NCBI RefSeq assembly: GCF_014518315.1
Contig: NZ_JACVEL010000006.1
Location: 62,001-126,000 of the forward strand
Direction of reading: 5' to 3'
Origin: Taishania pollutisoli
Lineage (GTDB): Bacteria; Bacteroidota; Bacteroidia; Flavobacteriales_D; Crocinitomicaceae
Length of the DNA: 64,000 nucleotides
In this document: in pieces, positions 33,990 through 43,476 of the stretch
How positions within the stretch are numbered: the first letter of the stretch is position 1
How the letters are laid out: every line of letters begins with the position of its first letter
The notes under the pieces: model-generated
The model's input: the letters and a program-made list of their open reading frames with translations, nothing else
Told to the model about the DNA's origin: nothing
Databases searched by the model: none
Translations under genes and position numbers: made by a program

Positions 33990-34886
33990 ATGAATGAACT
34001 AACGTATCTAAAACCTGGTGATTTGATCCAAATTGTAGCTCCGGCAAAAGCAATTGAAGAAAGTCATGTCGCATATGCAAAAGAGTTTTTCGAACAGCAG
34101 GGCTATCGGGTCGTACTTGGGAAACACTGCACAGGACAGTACAATTACTTCTCAGGAACAGATGAGCAACGTACAGAAGATATGCAACAGGCCATCGACA
34201 ATCCGGATGTAAAAGCGATTATCTGCGCAAGAGGAGGATATGGAGTTGTCCGAATCATTGATCGGATTCAATGGGCCAACCAATTGAGAAATCCTAAATG
34301 GATTGTCGGATTCAGTGACATTACCGTATTTCATCAGCAATTGCAAAAATTTGAGCAAAAAAGCATTCATGCTACTATGCCACTCAATTTTCGGGAAAAT
34401 TCTCCCGAATCGTTGACAACATTACTCCAAGCGTTGGAAGGGAATTTATCCGGGATTGAATTCGCCGGGCCCCCCTTCAATAAAAAAGGAATCGCAGCAG
34501 GAGAGCTCATCGGAGGGAACCTAAGTATTGTTTACAGTTTGCTGGGAACAGATATTCAACCGGATTACAAAGGAAAAATTTTGTTCCTTGAAGATGTAGG
34601 TGAACAACTATACGCCATTGACCGAATGTTTTTTTCACTAAAAAAAGCCGGGGTTTTAGATGCCATCTCCGGGTTAATCGTCGGAGGAATGACAGATCTG
34701 AAAGATACAACAGCCACAACAATCGGAATGACACTGGAAGAAATTGTTCTGCAACACTTCCATTATCGCACGATTCCCATCTGTTTCGGTTTCCCGGCAG
34801 GGCACCTTACTGATAACAGAGCACTGGTCCTGGGAGCCCGTGTACAATTTGAAGTTGATTCTTTCGTTAAACTAACATTCCGTTGA
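33990..34886 (+). CDS. LD-carboxypeptidase (peptidase family S66)
   Basis: Cytosolic serine peptidase that trims the terminal D-Ala from muropeptides during cell-wall recycling. From the ATG at 33990 it has 298 residues; an upstream GTG would add three. The S66 motifs are present: IICARGGYGVVRIIDRI, the nucleophile elbow VGFSDITVFHQQL with the catalytic Ser, EDVGEQLYAIDRM with the conserved Glu, and a C-terminal CFGFPAGHLTDNRAL with the conserved His. It belongs with murQ at 45198 to the same recycling pathway, although the two are not adjacent. Confidence 0.9.
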   Translation: MNELTYLKPGDLIQIVAPAKAIEESHVAYAKEFFEQQGYRVVLGKHCTGQYNYFSGTDEQRTEDMQQAIDNPDVKAIICARGGYGVVRIIDRIQWANQLRNPKWIVGFSDITVFHQQLQKFEQKSIHATMPLNFRENSPESLTTLLQALEGNLSGIEFAGPPFNKKGIAAGELIGGNLSIVYSLLGTDIQPDYKGKILFLEDVGEQLYAIDRMFFSLKKAGVLDAISGLIVGGMTDLKDTTATTIGMTLEEIVLQHFHYRTIPICFGFPAGHLTDNRALVLGARVQFEVDSFVKLTFR

Positions 34887-34915
34887 CAAGCGGATTCAAC
34901 GAGTACGGTAATATA

Positions 34916-37900
34916 ATGAGAAACAAATTATCTAAATATGGCTTATGGACAGCTTTTATCTGTTCACTTGTGCTGTTTATCGGATATTATCTGCATGTTT
35001 TCTCAACCAATTATTATCCGGAACTCAGCAAGATAAAAAGAAATTTTTCGGGAATGGAACGTCAGGTGAACACCTACCTGAACGAAACTGCCCGTGCATT
35101 AAAAACCGGTCAATCAGTCAATGATTTACCCGATATTGCAGCACCTTATTTATTACACGTCTACAAAAAAGACTCGCTGGTATACTGGAATACAAATAAA
35201 TTACCTGTTTCCAAATTTTCCGATCTGCACTTTCCTACAACGGGAATTAAACGGGGACAAAACGGATGGTATTATGTAAAATCAAAGGAGTACAAGGACT
35301 ATACAATTGCCGTTTCATTCCTTATCAAAAATGAATACTCCTACCAAAATGATTACCTGAAAAACGACTTTACATCTCCTTTCAAAGGTGATTTTCAGGC
35401 GTATATTTCATTGGACGAAGCCTCCGGATTTTCTATCTACTCGAAAGATCAGAAGTATTTATTTTCAATCGTAGTGAATGAATATCAACCGGCCAGCGAA
35501 ACCGAATCACTGATTTTGATGAGCTTGTTGCTTTCTTCCATCTTTTTGTTCCTATGGAAGATAACGGTAAGGATACAATCCGTCCATTCGAAATGGGTGT
35601 GGACATATCCCGCAGCGATTTTATTACTGCGGTATTTCTCCCTTCAGTTTTCGTGGTTTTCATTCATGCAGGATACCGATTTATACAAGGCCAGTCTCTA
35701 TGGTACCAGTGCCGTCTTTCCTAATTTTTTCGAATACACACTGAACATCATTCTGATCTTTATCCTGGTTTGTTTCTCATATGTCCGCCTGAGATCGGTT
35801 TACCTCAAATCCTCCCTGATCATATCGTCTTTACTCCTATCTGTTCCTTATTTTACATGGATGGGTGTCATTTATTTGTTCAAAGGACTTATAGAAAACT
35901 CCAGTATTCCGATGCACATCGAAACGTTGTTTAAGATCAACTTTTATTCGGTCATTGCAATTCTAACCATCGCAATTATCGGTTTTAGTTATTTCATGAT
36001 CGGAAAAACAATTGTCAAGCTGGTTAAGAACCAACAACTCTCCTTTAGATCAACATTATTGATTACGCTCGGAATCGGTGTGCTTTACTCCATTTTGGAG
36101 ATGACTTATTTAAACCAACTCCGGTATGCGGGATTATTTCCGTTGCTGTTCATGGGAATAATTATCGTACTTGAACACAAAGAATTCAAGCAAAAACACC
36201 TGATACTGGGTATGGGAATGCTTGCTTTGTATTCTTTTGTCTGCTCATTGACCATTGGAGAATTCAATGCCAGAAAAGATAAAAGCGAGCGGGAATTGTA
36301 CGCCAATCAACTGATGATTGAACGGGATGTCATCACAGAAATAGAATACAGCAAACTGGAAACGACCTTACACGAAGATAAATTCCTGCAGCGAATGATC
36401 AGTGCGGATACGCAATTTAACCTCCGCGATTTTGAAGATGCAATGGAACGCAGACATTTTAATGGATTTTGGGAGCGCTACGAGTGTAGTTTCAATATTT
36501 TTAAGGAGCAATTCGAATCACTCCTCCTGATTCAGGGAAATTCCGAGGAATTATATACCAATCTCAATGAGTTGATCAGCAATCATGGACAACAATCAGA
36601 AATTAATGCGTCTATTTATTTCATAAAAGATTATACAAACCAATACAGTTATATCATCCGCCAGACAATACTGGGTAAAAATGGAGAACCGGCGACACTG
36701 TTTGTGACGTTGAAATCCAAAAAGATACCTGAAGAGATCGGTTTTCCCCGACTTCTGTTGTCTTCCCGGTCATCTGCATTACAGCATCTGGACAATTATT
36801 CTGTTGCCAAATACCATCGGAATAAACTGGTATCCAAATACGGGCAATTCAATTATCCGGTCTCCTATAGTGCTCTGAGGAAAGCAAATCCGGATAAATT
36901 AAATAACTTCGATTACAACGGGTATAACCACTTTGTTCAGTACAAATCAAAGCAAGATGTTGTTGTGTTGTCAGGTATCAATGCTACATGGATCGATAAT
37001 GCCACTTCATTTTCCTATCTATTCTGTTTCTTTGGAATCTTACTTCTCCCCTTCTACATCCGGTTCTATGCCAATTCTTTTTCCCGAAAATCGCTGACCT
37101 TATCAACACGAATTCAGCTAACTCTGATCGGAATCGTATTGATTTCATTGGTTGTCAGCGGGATCAGCAGCGGTATTTTTATCCGTAAACAATACAAAGA
37201 ATATTCGGAAATCGGACTAAGGGAAAAAACACATTCCGTTGAACAGGAACTCAAACCATTGATCAGCAGGTTAACAAAACTCAGCATTCAGGAAAATGGT
37301 GCCTTTTTGAATTATCAGCTCACAAATCTTTCGAAAGTTTTCAATACCGACATCAACGTGTATGATACAGAAGGATTCCTGGTAAGTACTTCACGACAAA
37401 ATGTATTTAACAGCGGGTTGCTGAGTGAACAAATTAATCCATTAGCTAAAAAGGAACTGGCGGTACTGGAACAAAGTGAATTCATTCACTCTGAGAACAT
37501 CGGATCACTTCACTATGATTCTGCCTATTCTCCTGTATACAACAGAAGTGGAAAATTGATCGGCTATATTAATCTCCAATACTTCGGACAGCAGGAAGAA
37601 GCAGAACATCAAATTCAACAATTTCTTGTTTCCATCATCAACATTTTTGTACTGTTACTGGCCATTTCAACCGTGATGGCTATTTTTGCCGCAAACTGGA
37701 TTACAAACCCGCTACAGATGCTTCAGGAGTTGTTCTCAAAAATTCACCTGGGGAAGTCCAATCAACGTATTCAATACAATCGGAACGATGAAATCGGTTC
37801 ACTTGTCAGAAGTTACAACGAAAAGATAGAAGAACTTGAGTTTGCCGCACAGCAACTGGCACAGAGCGAACGGGAATCCGCCTGGAGAGATATGGCGAAA

Positions 37901-38545
37901 CAAGTCGCTCATGAGATCAAAAATCCACTGACCCCGATGAAACTCTCTGTTCAGCACTTAATGCGTTCGTTTGACCCGACAGATGCAGAGGCACGCACTA
38001 AAATCAATAAAGTGAGTCAGTCTCTGATAGAACAGATTGATGCATTGACAAAGATTGCTAACGAGTTTTCCAATTTCGCAAAAATGCCCAAACCGGAATT
38101 TGAAAATGTTGACATCATTCAAATTATTCAGAATGTGGTAGAATTATTCCGGCAAAGTACAGATACTTTCATCATCACAGAAGTTCCCGAACACTGTTTC
38201 ATAAAAGGTGACAAGGAGCAACTTCTCCGGGTGTTCAACAACCTGATTAAAAACAGTATTCAGGCAATTTCTTCCAATGACAAAGGAATCATCCAGATAC
38301 AAGTATCAACAGAAGAGAACAACCTGCTTAAAGTGATTATTTCGGACAATGGTACAGGAATTCCCGAAGAACAAAAAATAAGAATTTTCACGCCTTATTT
38401 TACAACAAAATCAACCGGTTCCGGGATCGGTCTTGCGATGGTTAAACAGATTATTGTCAATCATGGCGGCACGATCTATTTCGAATCAGAAGAAAATGTC
38501 GGAACACAGTTTATTATAGAATTTCCTATTGATCTCAACAGCTAA
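34916..38545 (+). CDS. Large multi-pass sensor histidine kinase (NtrY-like output)
   Basis: Membrane kinase of 1209 residues from the ATG at 34916; the TTG at 34883 is in frame but less likely. A first helix (residues ~9-30) and an extracytoplasmic domain lead to a block of about seven transmembrane helices (~200-440). A second soluble region precedes two more helices (~695-755), another sensor domain and a last helix (~905). A HAMP-type linker follows. The kinase core has the phospho-acceptor His999 in MAKQVAHEIKNPLTPMKLS and a HATPase with NLIKNSIQAI, DNGTGIPEE and GSGIGLAMVKQI. No response regulator is adjacent, so the partner is elsewhere. The signal is unknown. Confidence 0.88.
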   Translation: MRNKLSKYGLWTAFICSLVLFIGYYLHVFSTNYYPELSKIKRNFSGMERQVNTYLNETARALKTGQSVNDLPDIAAPYLLHVYKKDSLVYWNTNKLPVSKFSDLHFPTTGIKRGQNGWYYVKSKEYKDYTIAVSFLIKNEYSYQNDYLKNDFTSPFKGDFQAYISLDEASGFSIYSKDQKYLFSIVVNEYQPASETESLILMSLLLSSIFLFLWKITVRIQSVHSKWVWTYPAAILLLRYFSLQFSWFSFMQDTDLYKASLYGTSAVFPNFFEYTLNIILIFILVCFSYVRLRSVYLKSSLIISSLLLSVPYFTWMGVIYLFKGLIENSSIPMHIETLFKINFYSVIAILTIAIIGFSYFMIGKTIVKLVKNQQLSFRSTLLITLGIGVLYSILEMTYLNQLRYAGLFPLLFMGIIIVLEHKEFKQKHLILGMGMLALYSFVCSLTIGEFNARKDKSERELYANQLMIERDVITEIEYSKLETTLHEDKFLQRMISADTQFNLRDFEDAMERRHFNGFWERYECSFNIFKEQFESLLLIQGNSEELYTNLNELISNHGQQSEINASIYFIKDYTNQYSYIIRQTILGKNGEPATLFVTLKSKKIPEEIGFPRLLLSSRSSALQHLDNYSVAKYHRNKLVSKYGQFNYPVSYSALRKANPDKLNNFDYNGYNHFVQYKSKQDVVVLSGINATWIDNATSFSYLFCFFGILLLPFYIRFYANSFSRKSLTLSTRIQLTLIGIVLISLVVSGISSGIFIRKQYKEYSEIGLREKTHSVEQELKPLISRLTKLSIQENGAFLNYQLTNLSKVFNTDINVYDTEGFLVSTSRQNVFNSGLLSEQINPLAKKELAVLEQSEFIHSENIGSLHYDSAYSPVYNRSGKLIGYINLQYFGQQEEAEHQIQQFLVSIINIFVLLLAISTVMAIFAANWITNPLQMLQELFSKIHLGKSNQRIQYNRNDEIGSLVRSYNEKIEELEFAAQQLAQSERESAWRDMAKQVAHEIKNPLTPMKLSVQHLMRSFDPTDAEARTKINKVSQSLIEQIDALTKIANEFSNFAKMPKPEFENVDIIQIIQNVVELFRQSTDTFIITEVPEHCFIKGDKEQLLRVFNNLIKNSIQAISSNDKGIIQIQVSTEENNLLKVIISDNGTGIPEEQKIRIFTPYFTTKSTGSGIGLAMVKQIIVNHGGTIYFESEENVGTQFIIEFPIDLNS

Positions 38546-38668
38546 CAGCTAACCAAAATCATACATAAAAAAGAAACAGCCGATGGTGTTACCTTCTAAC
38601 TGAGTTTTTCACAGAGGTAGCAGTAGACATTTTTAAGCCGGCGGATTGGTGCAAATCTGCAAAAGCTA

Positions 38669-38722
38669 TATTGACATATTGTGATATTGCTATATTACGA
38701 TATCGCCATATGGCGATATGGC
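38669..38722. repeat. Dispersed ATAT/GC palindromic repeat, copy B
   Basis: Contains ATTGACATAT and GCTATATTACGATAT as in copy A at 21538, with an extra TGTGATATT unit between them. It is followed by a perfect 20-base palindrome (38700-38719) centred on CCATATGG. It lies between the kinase gene and the infB terminator. Confidence 0.6.
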
Positions 38723-38753
38723 AAAAAACCGGAAAACCTGTTGTATATCAAGT

Positions 38754-38783
38754 AAAAAAGGGGGCATCTGACGATGTCCCCTT
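38754..38783 (-). terminator. Terminator of the rimP-nusA-infB operon
   Basis: On the minus strand AAGGGGACATC pairs with GATGCCCCCTT (one mismatch) around a 4-base loop, followed by six T residues. It starts 29 bases after the infB stop codon. Confidence 0.85.
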
Positions 38784-38811
38784 CTCTGTTGTTTTTTGAG
38801 TTTTATGGTTA

Positions 38812-41553
38812 TTATAGCTTTCTTGCTACTTCTACTTCTTCAAATGCTTCAACGATATCTCCAACCTGAATATCATTGAATTTATCGATATTCAAACCAC
38901 ATTCGTAGTTGTTCTTCACTTCTTTCACATCATCTTTGAATCGTTTCAACGATCCTAATGTTCCTGAATGGATCACAATTCCATCACGGATCAGGCGGAT
39001 TTTAGATGTACGCTTGATGATTCCATCCAACACGTAACATCCTGCAATCGTACCAACCTTAGAGATGTTGAATGTTTCACGCACTTCAGCTGAACCGATA
39101 ATTTTTTCTTCAATGTCAGGGGATAACATTCCTTCCATCGCCGACTTGATCTCTTCAATCGCCTTGTAGATAACAGAATACAATCGGATATCAATTTGTT
39201 CACTATCTGCCAGTTTACGTGCAGAAACAACCGGTCTTACCTGGAATCCGATGATAATTGCATCAGATGCTGAAGCAAGGTTTACATCTGCCTCAGAAAT
39301 AGCTCCGACTCCTTTGTGAACAATATTTACCTGGATCTCTTCCGTAGAAAGCTTCAATAATGAATCGGACAATGCTTCCACTGAACCATCCACGTCTCCT
39401 TTTACGATAATGTTCAACTCCTTGAAATCTCCGATTGCCAAACGGCGACCAATTTCGTCCAACGTAATGTGTTTTGTTGCACGGAGACCTTGCTCTCTGT
39501 ACAATTGTTCACGTTTAGATGCAATTGATTTCGCTTCGCGCTCGTCATCCATGACGTTAAATTTATCTCCTGCATTCGGAGCCCCGTTGATTCCCAGGAT
39601 CGAAACCGGAGTTGCCGGTCCCGCCTCTTTCAATGCGTTTCCTTTCTCGTCGTGCATAGCACGTACCTTACCGTAGTTTCTTCCAACCAGGATTACGTCT
39701 CCCACTTTCAACGTTCCTGCTTCCACCAGCATGTTGGTCACATATCCTTTCCCTTTATCCAGAGATGACTCGATCACAACTCCGACTGCATTTTTATTCG
39801 GATTTGCTCTCAAATTCAGGATTTCCGCTTCCAACAATACTTTTTCCAGTAACAAATCAATGTTCAGGTTTTGTTTTGCAGAAATTTCCTGAGATTGGTA
39901 TTTACCACCCCATTCTTCTACCAGAATATTCATTTGGGAAAGCTGTTCTCTGATTTTATCAGGGTTTGCTCCCGGCTTATCGATTTTGTTAATGGCAAAT
40001 ACCATTGGGACACCTGCTGCCTGAGCGTGTGAAATTGCTTCTTTTGTTTGTGGCATCACATCATCATCTGCAGCAACGATAATAATTGCAACGTCGGTTA
40101 CCTGTGCACCACGCGCACGCATTGCCGTAAAGGCTTCGTGACCGGGAGTATCGAGGAATGTCAGCTTTTTACCATCTTTCACCACCGAATACGCTCCGAT
40201 GTGCTGCGTGATTCCTCCTGCTTCACCCTCTGTCACATTTGCATTACGAATTTTATCCAATAAAGATGTCTTACCGTGGTCAACGTGTCCCATCACCGTA
40301 ATGATCGGCGGGCGAGGAATCAGGTCTTCTTCTTTATCTTCAACAACAGGAATTGCGTCTTGTACTTCCGCACTTACAAATTCCGCTTCAAATCCGAATT
40401 CATCTGATACAATCTGAATCGTTTCAGCATCCAAACGCTGGTTGATCGAAGCAAAAATTCCCAATGACATACACGCAGCGATAACTTGTGTCGGCTGGAC
40501 ATTCATCATGTTGGCCAACTCCGATACTGTAACGAATTCTGTCAGTTTCAGGATTTTGCTTTCCAGTTCCGCTGCTAATTCTTCCTCATGTCTTCGTTGT
40601 GCAAAAATATCCCGTTTTGCTTTACGGTTTTTCGACCCTTTGGACTTGGATCCTTTATTTGAAAGGCGTGCCAATGTTTCTTTGATCTCCTTCTGGATGT
40701 CCTGTTCGGAAATCTCCGGTTTATCAACACGTGGTCCTCCTCCTCCTTTTTTAAAGTTTCCTTTATTGTTATTGTTGTTTTGTCCCTGGCCTGCTGCCTG
40801 TTGTTGCGCTTGCTTATTCACATCAATCTTCTTGATGCGCTTGCGTTTTTTACGGTCGGCATTGTTTGCAGATTGCTGATTCGACGTTTTCGGTTTTTCA
40901 ACAGGTAACTCAATTTTACCCAAAACCTTCGGTCCTGAAAGGGTCTGGCTTTGTACACGGATCGTTTCGATATCTTCCACAGCCGGTTTTGTCGGTTCAA
41001 CAACTTTTGGCTCTTCTTTTTTCTCAACAACCGGCTCTTTTTCCTTTACAGGTTCTGCCTTTTCGACCTCTTTTTCTACAGGTGTCTCTTCTTTCTTCTT
41101 CTTATCCGGACGAGTTCTTGTGTTGAGTGCATCCAAATCGATTTTACCGATTACCTGCACTTTTACATCCCCTTCTCCAACCACTTTTGCTTCAGAATCA
41201 GCTTTTACTTCGGTTACTTCCGGAGTTTCCTCTTTTACAGGTTCCTCAGCGACCTTCTCTTTTGGAGTTTCTTTCGGACTCTCAGGGGCTGGTGTCGCTT
41301 CAGGCTCTCTTGTATCTTTGAGAGAAATGGTTTCACGCTTCTCTCTTTTTACAGGATTCTGTTTGGATTGCTCCTTTAAGTCGTGATCAGCTGCAAATTC
41401 CTGTCGCAAGAGGACATAATGTTCCTCCTCCAACTTAAAATTTGGATTGCCATCGATCTTAACTCCTTTTTTATCCAGGAAGTCGACCAACGTGGAGATT
41501 CCTACATTGAGTTCCCCTGCCGCCTTTCCTAGTCTTATTGGTTTTCCCGCCAT
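38812..41553 (-). CDS. infB: Translation initiation factor IF-2
   Basis: GTPase that brings initiator tRNA to the ribosome; 913 residues. The N-terminal ~380 residues are a low-complexity region rich in Lys, Glu, Pro and Val, with a run of Asn, as is usual for IF-2 of this phylum. IF2_N-type motifs appear at the start ([20 protein letters not shown]). The G domain begins with [12 protein letters not shown] (Gly422), then DTPGHEAF and NKIDKPG. Domains II to IV follow ([16 protein letters not shown]). It is the last gene of rimP-nusA-infB and is followed by a terminator. Confidence 0.98.
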   Translation of the reverse strand: MAGKPIRLGKAAGELNVGISTLVDFLDKKGVKIDGNPNFKLEEEHYVLLRQEFAADHDLKEQSKQNPVKREKRETISLKDTREPEATPAPESPKETPKEKVAEEPVKEETPEVTEVKADSEAKVVGEGDVKVQVIGKIDLDALNTRTRPDKKKKEETPVEKEVEKAEPVKEKEPVVEKKEEPKVVEPTKPAVEDIETIRVQSQTLSGPKVLGKIELPVEKPKTSNQQSANNADRKKRKRIKKIDVNKQAQQQAAGQGQNNNNNKGNFKKGGGGPRVDKPEISEQDIQKEIKETLARLSNKGSKSKGSKNRKAKRDIFAQRRHEEELAAELESKILKLTEFVTVSELANMMNVQPTQVIAACMSLGIFASINQRLDAETIQIVSDEFGFEAEFVSAEVQDAIPVVEDKEEDLIPRPPIITVMGHVDHGKTSLLDKIRNANVTEGEAGGITQHIGAYSVVKDGKKLTFLDTPGHEAFTAMRARGAQVTDVAIIIVAADDDVMPQTKEAISHAQAAGVPMVFAINKIDKPGANPDKIREQLSQMNILVEEWGGKYQSQEISAKQNLNIDLLLEKVLLEAEILNLRANPNKNAVGVVIESSLDKGKGYVTNMLVEAGTLKVGDVILVGRNYGKVRAMHDEKGNALKEAGPATPVSILGINGAPNAGDKFNVMDDEREAKSIASKREQLYREQGLRATKHITLDEIGRRLAIGDFKELNIIVKGDVDGSVEALSDSLLKLSTEEIQVNIVHKGVGAISEADVNLASASDAIIIGFQVRPVVSARKLADSEQIDIRLYSVIYKAIEEIKSAMEGMLSPDIEEKIIGSAEVRETFNISKVGTIAGCYVLDGIIKRTSKIRLIRDGIVIHSGTLGSLKRFKDDVKEVKNNYECGLNIDKFNDIQVGDIVEAFEEVEVARKL

Positions 41554-41616
41554 AAAATTGTGCGTCCTTTTTTAACTGTTTCTAAAATTCTGTTTAAATA
41601 TACGGTTTGATTTTAA

Positions 41617-42852
41617 TTATTCGAACTCAGCGCGTAGTATTTTAAACACTTCTTCAATTGTCTCTTCTTCCAAATCCGTACGTTGAACAAGGTCATGAAC
41701 CCCGATCTCCAACACAGATTTTGCTGAGTCACAGCCAATTGCCTTCAATTCATCGATGATCCATCCATCGATTTCATCTGCAAATTCATCCAAATCAACA
41801 TCATCTACGTCAACCTCTCCTTCGCGGTACACATCCAGTTCATAACCTGTCAGGCGACCTGCCAGTTTAATGTTATGCCCTCCTTTACCAATTGCAAGAG
41901 ATACCTGATCAGGACGAAGGTAAACACGTGCTCTTTTTTGTTCCTCTTCAATTTCAATGGATGAAATTTTAGCAGGAGACAATGCACGTTGAATAAACAA
42001 TTGAGAATTTGTCGTAAAGTTGATCACGTCAATGTTTTCATTTCTCAATTCACGAACAATTCCATGAATCCGCGATCCTTTCATTCCGACACATGCCCCA
42101 ACCGGATCAATTCGGTCATCGTATGACTCAACTGCTACTTTCGCTCTTTCTCCCGGTTCACGAACAATGCGTTTGATTGTAATCAAACCGTCGAATACTT
42201 CCGGCACCTCCAATTCGAATAAACGCTCCAGGAATTCAGGAGCAGTTCTTGAAAGAATAATCGTCGGTTGCGAGTTTCTCATATCCACTTTAGATACTAC
42301 CGCTCGAATCGCTTCACCTTTCTTGAAATAATCAGAAGGAATCTGCTCGGATTTCGGAAGGATCAACTCATTCCCTTCATCGTCCAATACCAGGATTTCT
42401 TTTTTCCACACCTGATACACTTCACCGGTAATAATCTCACCAATGCGCTCTTTATATACTTTGTATAAATTATCTTTTTCCAATTCCATGATTCTTGAAA
42501 TCAGGTTTTGGCGAAGTGACAAGATATTTCTGCGTCCGAAATCTGCAAACTTAAATTCTTCCGTCACCTCCTCCCCGATCTCAAAATCAGGTTCGATTTT
42601 AATTGCGTCAGAATAAGCTATTTCTGTGTTCGGATCTTCTACTTCTCCATCGTCAACAATTTCTTTATTCAAGAAAATCTGAACGTCTCCTTTGTCAATG
42701 TTCACAACGATATCAATGTGTTCGTCTGTGTTGAATTTTTTCTTCAACATTGCTCGGAATACGTCTTCCAGTACGTGTTGCATCGTCTGTTTATCGATGC
42801 TTTTCAACTCTTTAAACTCCGAAAACGACTCTACTAATTCAAGGCTATTCAT
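41617..42852 (-). CDS. nusA: Transcription termination/antitermination factor NusA
   Basis: RNA polymerase-binding factor of 411 residues that modulates pausing, termination and antitermination. The N-terminal domain (residues 1-130) is followed by an S1 domain (GEIITGEVYQVWKKEILVLD) and two KH domains (VGACVGMKGSRIHGIVRELR; VSLAIGKGGHNIKLAGRLTG). It ends with a single acidic helix-hairpin region; the longer E. coli-type C-terminal repeats are absent, as is common in Bacteroidota. It starts 6 bases after rimP, so the two are co-translated. NusA may regulate its own operon through the leader hairpin upstream of rimP (inference). Confidence 0.97.
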   Translation of the reverse strand: MNSLELVESFSEFKELKSIDKQTMQHVLEDVFRAMLKKKFNTDEHIDIVVNIDKGDVQIFLNKEIVDDGEVEDPNTEIAYSDAIKIEPDFEIGEEVTEEFKFADFGRRNILSLRQNLISRIMELEKDNLYKVYKERIGEIITGEVYQVWKKEILVLDDEGNELILPKSEQIPSDYFKKGEAIRAVVSKVDMRNSQPTIILSRTAPEFLERLFELEVPEVFDGLITIKRIVREPGERAKVAVESYDDRIDPVGACVGMKGSRIHGIVRELRNENIDVINFTTNSQLFIQRALSPAKISSIEIEEEQKRARVYLRPDQVSLAIGKGGHNIKLAGRLTGYELDVYREGEVDVDDVDLDEFADEIDGWIIDELKAIGCDSAKSVLEIGVHDLVQRTDLEEETIEEVFKILRAEFE

Positions 42853-42858
42853 ATTTAC

Positions 42859-43335
42859 CTATTTAAATGAAATAACAATTTTAGTTTCCTTTATATTACT
42901 GAATGGCAGTTCGTGCTGCTCGACAATAATTTCTTTTTTCTTTTTTCCTTCCTGTTTTTCCTTGCGGGATTTCTCCAGAACAATTCGCTCTTCATTTACA
43001 TCAACCAACGTTCCTTCCAGTTTCACCCCATCCAGCTTTACAACTTTGACCGTACGTCCGATGTTTTTTCTGTACTGGGGTAAAACTCTTAATGGGCGAT
43101 CCAATCCTGCGGAAGACACATTGAGCTCAAAATCCTGCTGTTCACGATCCAGGTTGTGCTCTATATTTCTGGATACCGACATGCAATCCTCTACAGAAAC
43201 GCCCCCTTCGTGCTTATCCAGTTCAACATTGATCACATTAGATGAAGAAATGGAAAGCTCTACAACAAATAAACCATTGTTCAGTTCGGCAATGCGTTCA
43301 TTTATCAATTCTTCTACTCGTGCTTTACTTATCAT
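42859..43335 (-). CDS. rimP: Ribosome maturation factor RimP
   Basis: Assembly factor for the 30S ribosomal subunit, 158 residues. The N-terminal alpha/beta domain carries GGVSVEDCMSVSRNIEHNLD and the family motif ELNVSSAGLDRPLRV. The C-terminal SH3-like domain (RTVKVVKLDGVKLEGTLVDV) has a lysine-rich insertion (RKEKQEGKKKKEI). It opens the rimP-nusA-infB operon, which is conserved across bacteria. A well-formed promoter and a terminator-like hairpin precede it. Confidence 0.95.
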   Translation of the reverse strand: MISKARVEELINERIAELNNGLFVVELSISSSNVINVELDKHEGGVSVEDCMSVSRNIEHNLDREQQDFELNVSSAGLDRPLRVLPQYRKNIGRTVKVVKLDGVKLEGTLVDVNEERIVLEKSRKEKQEGKKKKEIIVEQHELPFSNIKETKIVISFK

Positions 43336-43345
43336 CTTTTGGTAT

Positions 43346-43370
43346 AAAAAGAGGGGACTTTCGTCCCCTC
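43346..43370 (-). terminator. Terminator-like hairpin in the rimP leader (possible attenuator)
   Basis: GAGGGGAC pairs perfectly with GTCCCCTC around a 4-base loop at 43351-43370 and, read on the minus strand, is followed by TTTTT (43350-43346). The rimP ATG is 10 bases further on. No gene lies upstream on this strand in the leader, so the hairpin cannot be the end of another unit. Confidence 0.7.
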
Positions 43371-43398
43371 ATTCACACTATTTTTCTTAAATACAGTG

Positions 43399-43428
43399 CA
43401 AATATACGTATTTTTTTGAAAACTACAA
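43399..43428 (-). promoter_or_regulatory. Promoter of the rimP-nusA-infB operon
   Basis: On the minus strand, TTG (plus 43426-43428), 19 bases, then TATATTTG (plus 43399-43406). This matches the Bacteroidota consensus and would give a leader of roughly 55-60 bases that contains the hairpin at 43351-43370. Confidence 0.65.
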
Positions 43429-43476
43429 TATTTTGTTGAAAAATTGCCATGAATAGTTTTTCATTAAATTTGAACC

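Noticed and set aside
40442-41386. Several 85-145-codon plus-strand frames opposite infB
   Set aside because: They mirror the Lys/Glu/Pro-rich low-complexity N-terminus of IF-2; composition is artefactual and infB is certain.
42692-43390. A 232-codon plus-strand open frame antisense to rimP and the start of nusA
   Set aside because: It is Ser/Thr/Phe-rich, typical of the complement of Lys/Glu-rich genes, has no family motif, and covers two certain essential genes.
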